NCBI GenBank assembly: GCA_037975125.1
Contig: CM075850.1
Location: 124,983,057 to 125,047,056, forward strand
Direction: 5' to 3'
DNA length: 64,000 nt
Source of the DNA: Latrodectus hesperus
Lineage: Eukaryota > Arthropoda > Arachnida > Araneae > Theridiidae
Made by a program: the position numbers and the translations under genes. Under the pieces are notes generated by a model, which made no database searches, had not been told where the DNA came from, and saw nothing but the letters and a program-made list of their open reading frames with translations. How positions within the stretch are numbered: the stretch's first letter is position 1; the number at the start of each line of letters is the position of its first letter. This document shows, piece by piece, positions 57,570-64,000 of this stretch.

Positions 57570-57850
57570 GGTATCGAATTCAAGTGAGGTGTCGATACCT
57601 GAGTTGGCACCTCCTTTCTCTACCATATTACACCTCGACATTGACACTACGATCTATTCTTGCCGAAAAGCCGTCCTAAGCCGTTGCTCTCTAAGGGCGA
57701 TTGAGGCATTTGTGATATAGCCGCTATAAGAGAAAACGATAGATTTTCTGCTGTGTCAAGTATAGAACTCCTTACCCGCTGAACACAAGAATAACACCTT
57801 TCGCAATCAGCTAACCACACTCTCAACATCCTCAAATCTGCAACATTTTG
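57570..57850 (-). repeat. Family G copy
   Basis: 'GAGGTGTCGATACCTGAGTT' and 'GTGTCAAGTATAGAACTCCT' (reversed B box), ending 'CAATCAGCTAACCACAC'. Confidence 0.6.
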
Positions 57851-57885
57851 TAAGATATTATTCATTGACTAATGAACTCTTAATT

Positions 57886-57924
57886 TTGATTATAAGTTCA
57901 GCTTTATACTGAACTTATAATCAA
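57886..57924. repeat. 16-bp inverted repeat, 7-nt loop
   Basis: TTGATTATAAGTTCAG (57886-57901) pairs perfectly with 57909-57924. Confidence 0.93.
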
Positions 57925-58129
57925 TATCTCATTATGCACAAAACACTTTTACTGTCTCTAACTTGATGAATAAAGGCATTACTATGGTGTACAGAAAGGG
58001 AGAAATTTGATACTGAACTCAACTGAAAACCACTGTGCCCAAAAAGGCGCGAAATTACTCAATTTTATGGTAGAATGTGGTTCTGATAACCACTGCCTCT
58101 AAAACATCTAACCCTCTCATACTTTGGAA

Positions 58130-58260
58130 CCGCAATCAAGTGACGAGCTCGATACCCGGAGCTACTTGAGTCCGTTTCGGAACACAATAATGGAGATTCA
58201 TTGGTTCTTTCAACTTCCAAAAACCTATCGATATCTATCCTTAGCCAGATTAACCCAAAA
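58130..58260 (-). repeat. Family G fragment
   Basis: 'AAGTGACGAGCTCGATACCC' and 'GGAGCTACTTGAGTCCG' match the 3' part of family G. Confidence 0.5.
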
Positions 58261-58469
58261 TCTAAAAAAAGTGTAGACATTAATGCTATCTACATTCGTT
58301 TAGCAAAAAAATTGGCCTTTTAATTTGATCATGGATAGTGGTAAAATTTGATAAAGGGGTCACTAAGTAAATGAAGAGCAATAGGTTCGATTCCCAGGCA
58401 ATGAAGGACTATCATAAAGGACTGCATCAAGGACAACATGGTTTCTTTTTTAGAATCTGCCATTCGCAG

Positions 58470-59404
58470 ATTGCATGCCACAACACTTTAACAGTTATCT
58501 GATAAACAAAATAATGTGTACTCACATTTGCTTACATTTCGCAATTTCCGCAAAGAAATATTCCATAATTAAAGAGACGAATTGTGCACTCGTTATTATA
58601 GCTATCTGTATTCGCCACACAAATCATTTTCTCTATTCTCAGTTTGAATGTAAAACTCGTTTATCACTAAGTTTTTCGACACTTATAGCATTCCGGCTAA
58701 CACATTTCCTTATTTTTTTACTTGTAATTGATAATAGCTTTTAAGTTCGTTCCTTTGACGACGAATATAAATGCTTTGGCATTTATTGAACTTGACATTG
58801 AAAGAGGATAATAAATTTTGGTTATTTTATTGTTTCTTATCAATATACCTGAAATAATATTCACAATGATCATTAATAAATAAACTATTCCAAAAATTCT
58901 TTCAACCCCAGATAGAAAGCCATTCATATCTCTAATGTTTTGAAGGTATCAGGTTATATACCTGAGCCAGTTGAAAACCATCCATTTGAGAGGGTCGATA
59001 CATGTTCATAATTCGTAATTCATTTAAAATTGCAAGTATTTACAGAAAGGAATTATTATTTTAGTGCCTACTTTTCCCGAAAAATAATTGAATCTGCTGT
59101 AATTAATTTTGGAAAAATATCCTTCTTATCGCACATGAAAATTAAATTTTCTCGGTACTTATCAAGAATACTAGTTTTGAAAAGACCGCTTTTAACTAAC
59201 GAGGAATTTAATGCATTTTCTTTAATGTAATACAGAATTTCGCAACTGAAAGAAGCCAACTCAGGTGTCGAAATCGACAAATGATTGTGATTCGATATGT
59301 TCAATGTTCGTATAGTACGATTGGCGTAAATAGATAACTGGGAATTAAACCGAGAGAAGTCTAAAAAATATTGAAACTATCGAGCTTAGCTTGATTGTGA
59401 TAGG
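58470..59404. other. AT-rich; nothing recognised beyond a G scrap
   Basis: 'CAACTCAGGTGTCGAAATCG' near 59258 is a G fragment. Frames at 58475-58744 and 58718-58927 are chance. Confidence 0.45.
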
Positions 59405-59740
59405 TTGTATAATGCCCGGCTATTAGGAATTCCATCCTTCAGCAAGGGCTCGAATTGTGGCACCTTATGTAATGGGCAACCCAGTGGGTACTCCATCATA
59501 GCCCCGAAAGTAGATCTTCATAATTTAGAATTAGAAACCATGCAGAAGACCCACAGATTTCGCCAGTCACACCCAGAGATATCATTTCACATGGAGGACA
59601 TTGCGACCAAGGCATTGTTTACTTGCCCCAGCTGCCTTTAGCTAATGTGAAGGATCTTTGATTGGGTCTGGATTCGAGCTTACGTCCTTTCCAATAGCGG
59701 GAACGAACATCCTAACCTCAATTAGTCACCGCGGCCATGA
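59405..59740 (-). repeat. SINE3 copy, variant 3' end
   Basis: 'CACCTTATGTAATGGGCAAC', 'GATATCATTTCACATGGAGG', 'CATTGCGACCAAGGC' and 'CTGGATTCGAGCTTACGTCC'; ends at 'CACCGCGGCCATG'. Confidence 0.78.
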
Positions 59741-60129
59741 TTATGAAATGTATTATTATTTTTATTTCTAGAAAGTTTCAGGTTCACAACTAGACACTTC
59801 CTAAGACTAACATACTGAGTAGCGCTGTTTAACTTTTCACAATTTGTAATGTTATTAATATGAGGAGATAGCTCAGGTGTCACCCACGTCACCTGGCGGT
59901 AGTGTAAGATTACGCTACAAATAAATGTGTTTGAAGGTTTGGATCGAAACAAATAGACCACCGGAAACGCAATGCAATAATACAGTGAAAAATTATCTAC
60001 TTGTTGACCTAGTCAACCTATTTCTTTTTATTATCCCAATCCCATTTACAACAAAACAGTGGAATATTGAATTTTTCTGAATTAATTTCCAGCTCAGTTT
60101 ACCTGTAACCGCATCTTTCCTAGATCTCT

Positions 60130-60470
60130 TTTCGTAAACATTACAGTGGCGGCCATCTAGATTGAGTAATCAGCGAAATCAAAAGCAACATCGGTGAAAA
60201 CCTTGGAATTCAAAGGACACCTCCGCGGAATCATTCTATTCCAAGGACGAACACCCTCCTCAAGGTTGCCTTTCCTCTATCCAGAATACGAAGAAGGAAA
60301 TTTCGAACCTTTTAGATGGCGATGTCGCCTCGTAAATTGTGAATTTGCACTTCTTTCCAAGTCTTCATTTGGTAATGGGAGTTATCGTGAAATGGCAATT
60401 ATTAAACAATTAATGATCGAATGTAGCAGCTGGAAAAAAAGGGTGCGGATAATTTCCATATCGCTTACAT
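60130..60470. other. GC-richer unique patch; 93-codon frame
   Basis: GGCGGCCATCT (60148-60158) and 'AGATGGCGATGTCGCC' are YY1-like contexts. A plus-strand frame 60194-60475 (FRWRCRLVNCEFALLSKSSF inside) has balanced composition but no known domain. It could be conserved noncoding DNA or a small exon. Confidence 0.3.
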
Positions 60471-60479
60471 CTTGATAAT

Positions 60480-61089
60480 ATATGAAAAGGGTTTGATGAA
60501 AAGAGGTTGGTAAACCGAAATAGATTGAGGGCTGTTAGAGAACGGATAATTTATTAAACGTATTAAAGTCTATATTAATATATATAAATAAAATGTGGAA
60601 TATTTCCTTTCTAAATTAAAAAGTGAACAACAAGATTCTTATGGTCACATTAATTTATAAATGGTAATTTCCGGTGAATATTTTTGTATCCATTTTAAAT
60701 TCAAATGGTATACTTAAAAATGCATGCGTTCAAAGTCTGGTAATAAAGAAGATCGTAAGATATCACATTCTGATTATCTTAATAACGAATAAAGCCATTG
60801 TTGTTTAGTCTAGAGGGTAGTGGGTTCGATATTAGCTCTAATGAAAGATCGAATTGAGAAAGCCAGTGTACATTAAATTTATTATTCTCCTACTTATCTC
60901 TGTTCCAGTGACAAGGAGACATGGAGAGGAAGACATCACAGCTCTCTTGCGGATGTCGACTGCGTCACTCGAGTGTAGTTCAATATAGAAAAGGTGTGAT
61001 TTTTTTTCTTTTTAGTAACTCAACCCTGCAGAAATATTTCCCATCAATATAGTTCAAAACACAATAAAAACTTTTTTGCGTTATCGGTA
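60480..61089. other. AT-rich with SINE debris
   Basis: 'GGGTAGTGGGTTCGATATTA' near 60825 is a decayed B-box head; 'GGATGTCGACTGCGTCACTC' near 60952 is G-like. Confidence 0.4.
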
Positions 61090-61240
61090 GTCTGGTATGG
61101 TTAATTGACGCTCTGTGGTCCCATTTTGCTCACGAGGGAATTTTAGATTGGAAACCTGCGGTTTGAAGTAGACTCCGAACCACAACGATTATCACCATTT
61201 GTTGTAGGAATCGAACCCACAAACTATTGTAGCATGTTGT
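61090..61240 (-). repeat. SINE1 copy
   Basis: 'TTTTGCTCACGAGGGAATTT', 'GTAGGAATCGAACCCACAAA' (reversed B box). Confidence 0.65.
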
Positions 61241-62084
61241 TTTTTGCGAAAAGACGAGGGTTCGATAGCCGAACCCAATCGAAGATCACTGTGCTGAGTT
61301 GACCTGTTTTGTTAAAATCTTAATAAAATTCCAATATCATTCCGTTTTTTTGGTGAGAAGACGAGAGTTCCAGCTCAGGAGTCGACCTCATCACTCAACT
61401 ATTTTTCAACACTACAAGGCGGTTGGTCGATATTTTGCGACATCATTCAGCCGAAATGAGAGTCTTCAAGTGAAGGCAATATAACAAACTGAAAAAGAAT
61501 TCACTAGTGACAGTATAAATTGTAAGAAACCATTAAACCACAACATTTTTCAAAGTCATATTTTAAGAAGAGTAGATTATTTGGAAAGAGAACTGCAAAA
61601 TTGTCGCGGAATATCATTTCCTTGAAGAATAAGTTTTATTTCACCGAATAACCAGTAACATTAATGATACTGATTTAGAAATGCTAAAGATATCACTTTT
61701 AGTACTGCATGATTTTGTTCGAATCCAGAGTGTGATATACTGATCTAATTCCATTCTCTAAAGTCTGTTCTATTCTCAAGAGAGTATTAATATTTTTCAA
61801 TGATTATGAGATTCGCCATTTAAGTACATGATTTCACTTTTATCTTGTGAAGTACTTCGAGATTTATTGCCATTAAATCAATCTTCTTTATGTTTATTTT
61901 TAACACTTAATAATTTTTTATAACAATCGGATACTTTCCGTCACTTTACTATTGGATTATGCTGTTGTATAATGCCCAGCTGTAAGGATATCAGCCTTGC
62001 AGCCATACAAAAAGCGGAAATGACGTCACTTTACACGACATAGGAGACCATATTAACCCTTCTCAAAGAAGAAAATATAAAAAA
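61241..62084. other. SINE debris, otherwise unremarkable
   Basis: 'GACGAGGGTTCGATAGCCGA' at 61253 and 'CAGCTCAGGAGTCGACCTCA' at 61372 are fragments of tRNA-like heads and family G. Confidence 0.4.
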
Positions 62085-62225
62085 AATGTCCAAAGTATCC
62101 ACGCTGACAGATGAGTATAAAGTGGACAGAAGTGCAATATCCATCGCGCATTGTTCAACTGTGGCTAAAATCGAACCCGGTACCTTTTCTTCTGAAGAAT
62201 AATTTCCTACCACTAATCTTCCGTT
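62085..62225 (-). repeat. Family F copy
   Basis: 'GTTCAACTGTGGCTAAAATC' and 'GAACCCGGTACCTTTTCTTC' (reversed head), preceded by the F body in decayed form. Confidence 0.5.
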
Positions 62226-63892
62226 CTCAAGAAAAGAAGTGCACCACAGAGGATCTGAAGAAATCCACCTAGGACCTGCCTTGATAGATGTACATGCATT
62301 AAGCGCGACTATCATCATTCGCTGTGCAACAATATTGGGAATCGAACGTAAGCCTTTATTAAATGGAAGCATTTCTACTTCAAGTTACGGTATGTCTAAA
62401 GCTATCTTTACTTATGGGACTACATAAACTCAATTTGTAAGCAATCTTATATAATAAAAAGGAACAATACACACACACAAATGATATTCATTCTAATAGC
62501 TGACTTAAATATTCATCATTTGGTGAATGATGACGTTTATTACCAATATCTCAAATCTTCACTGTAAAGACATCGCCAAATCCTTTCTTATTCTAACAAA
62601 TGAAGAGCATCTTCCAAAATTACATGTCGGAATCAGCAACACGAATGAGTTAACAAACGTGCACGATTCATTGCTGATGAATAATTCATTTCGGTTGCAG
62701 TTACTGGTTTAGACTTTGTAATTTTCAGACATTCGACGTTTACATTACCGAACGCTTCATTGACGAAACGTAAGAAGACAGAACATGTTCCCTTACTCCG
62801 TCCCACTCTGATGAATTAAGACTGCATTCAATACGAGAATATGATCGCTTCAGGGTGGAAGGGGTGCATAAAGTGTAAGACGATTTATATTTTGATGAAT
62901 GACCCATTTCCCCACGCTGACCGCTCATTCCTTATGGGATCCTCTTTCAAGAATGTGGACGCATTCATCAAAATTATTCGGTGTTCTATTTCTTCCATCC
63001 CCCCTTGCAAACAGCTTGGAAGTCCATTTCTTCAAATGAAATTGAATTATGTGAATTAGTATAAATATAAAAATGCCAGTAACAGGAATTATGACAAAGC
63101 GGAAAAAAATGTAGTTCTGGAGTACGACAGTCCATCAGTTCGATACCACACTCCGTTGAGAATGATGGAGTTAAGACAACTTATGCGTACTAAACATTTA
63201 GTAGATTTAATTCCTTTCTACAAGTGTGAAGTGGAAGATTCGAGAAGAAGGTACCGATTCAGGTGTCGTCTTGCCTTTTTTCAGGATTGAAAATGACAAG
63301 ATGGCTGAATATGTTTAATACTTTTGATTGACTGAAATACAGAAAGTGGAAAGAAGCGCAGTTTATAAATAAATGCCTTGTATTATGGTATCCAAGGGGG
63401 AAAATGCAATAATAAGCGTATTGCAGAAGCTAACCGAACCAAATCATGGACAAATTCATGTTCTTTAATTGTGTCTCTTTTGCATTCAAATTAGGTATTT
63501 TCTTTCTTAAAGCAACACTATATCAAAAATGTAAATTAAAGACATAATTAGTAACAATATTAATTAATTAAAAAAATTTTAATGATTTATAAAACAACAC
63601 TAAACAAAAGACCAGGAACAAGCAAATCATTTAAAAAAATGTAAACAAAATATTTTTAAGATAAAAACATGTTCTAGACCAGACGTAAAAAGCAATAATT
63701 ACTAAATATTTTTGTAAAACATGAATAAAAAATCGGTTTATAAATAATCATAATTTACAACCGTTATAAGGATACATTAAATGTCTGACAGTAACTTAGG
63801 GTTCTGACTACCTTTAGACAAAAAAAGGTTTGATATAAGTTACTAACCGACAACCGGCTGTTGTATTTTTAACATGCACGTCAGCCAAAGTA
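62226..63892. other. No gene recognised; unique patch at 62720-63060
   Basis: The patch has balanced composition ('CCGAACGCTTCATTGACG', 'CCCCACGCTGACCGCTC') and short frames of 61-72 codons, none recognisable. 63255-63275 carries a G scrap. Confidence 0.35.
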
Positions 63893-64000
63893 AGCCGAGC
63901 TGGCAGCCGAATGGTTAATGCTCTTGCCACTACGATACTGTATAATGATCAGAATAAAAGATTTTGCCACTACGATAATGTTATAATGATCAGAATAAAA
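63893..64000 (+). repeat. SINE1 head fragment running into a 40-bp tandem repeat
   Basis: 'GAGCTGGCAGCCGAATGG' is the SINE1 head. From 63924 a 40-bp unit starting TTGCCACTACGATA is repeated (second copy at 63964) with small differences, and continues to the window edge. Confidence 0.75.

Overview
This is a AT-rich, gene-poor stretch of eukaryotic (animal) DNA. I found no host protein-coding gene, rRNA gene or CRISPR array that I can support. Almost everything recognisable is a transposable element or simple repeat. The transposon lineages (Tc1 DD34E, DD41D mariner, DD34D mariner, a Buster-like hAT), the many tRNA-derived SINEs and the long (TA)n arrays point to an arthropod. A spider or another arachnid is my best guess, from general familiarity with these element families and not from a search.

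Layout. 1-5.2 kb: a 17-copy 31-bp minisatellite, then a cluster of SINEs, one with a clear 9-bp target-site duplication (TSD). 5.2-5.75 kb: a SINE between two (TATC)n-(TA)n tracts. 6.2-9.7 kb: SINE copies and a decayed Tc1 scrap. 9.85-12.64 kb: a three-level nest, with a SINE split by an hAT element (8-bp TSD) that is itself split by a Tc1 element (TA TSD). 13.95-15.87 kb: a nearly intact DD41D mariner-type transposon with 277-bp inverted repeats and one visible frameshift. 18.6-20.1 kb: (TA)n, deleted Tc1, (TA)n, then the 3' end of a LINE. 20.5-29 kb: hairpins, SINEs, a paired repeat and a degenerate six-unit tandem array of about 365 bp per unit (26.19-28.24 kb). 29-53 kb: interspersed SINEs, one candidate MITE, a second LINE 3' end (48.85-49.45 kb) and a few GC-richer patches with promoter-like motifs. 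54-57.2 kb: inverted repeat, (TA)n, deleted mariner, (TA)n, and a SINE with a 13-bp TSD. 57.2-64 kb: scattered SINE debris.

SINE family names are local to this report. SINE1: head with A box near 'TGGCAGCCGAATGG' and (CCAA)n tail. SINE2: head beginning 'AAGCCCGGTGGCTTAGTG'. SINE3: long SINE with 'CACTTGGAGGACATTGCGA' in its antisense. SINE4: head with 'GGTCCTGGGTTCGAAT'. SINE5: head with 'TAGCCTAGTGGTTAGG'. SINE6: single copy at 3.2 kb. SINE-C: long family containing 'CAGTAGCTTCACGCCG'. Family F: contains 'GGGTTTCCTCCTTTGCGACA'. Family G: contains 'GACGAGGTCGACACCTGAGC' in antisense. Several unrelated SINE heads share one 3' module ending in (CAA)n, and the last bases of that module also match the LINE at 48.85 kb. 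This suggests a common retrotransposition machinery. Two Tc1/mariner elements lie wholly inside (TA)n arrays, which fits their TA target preference.
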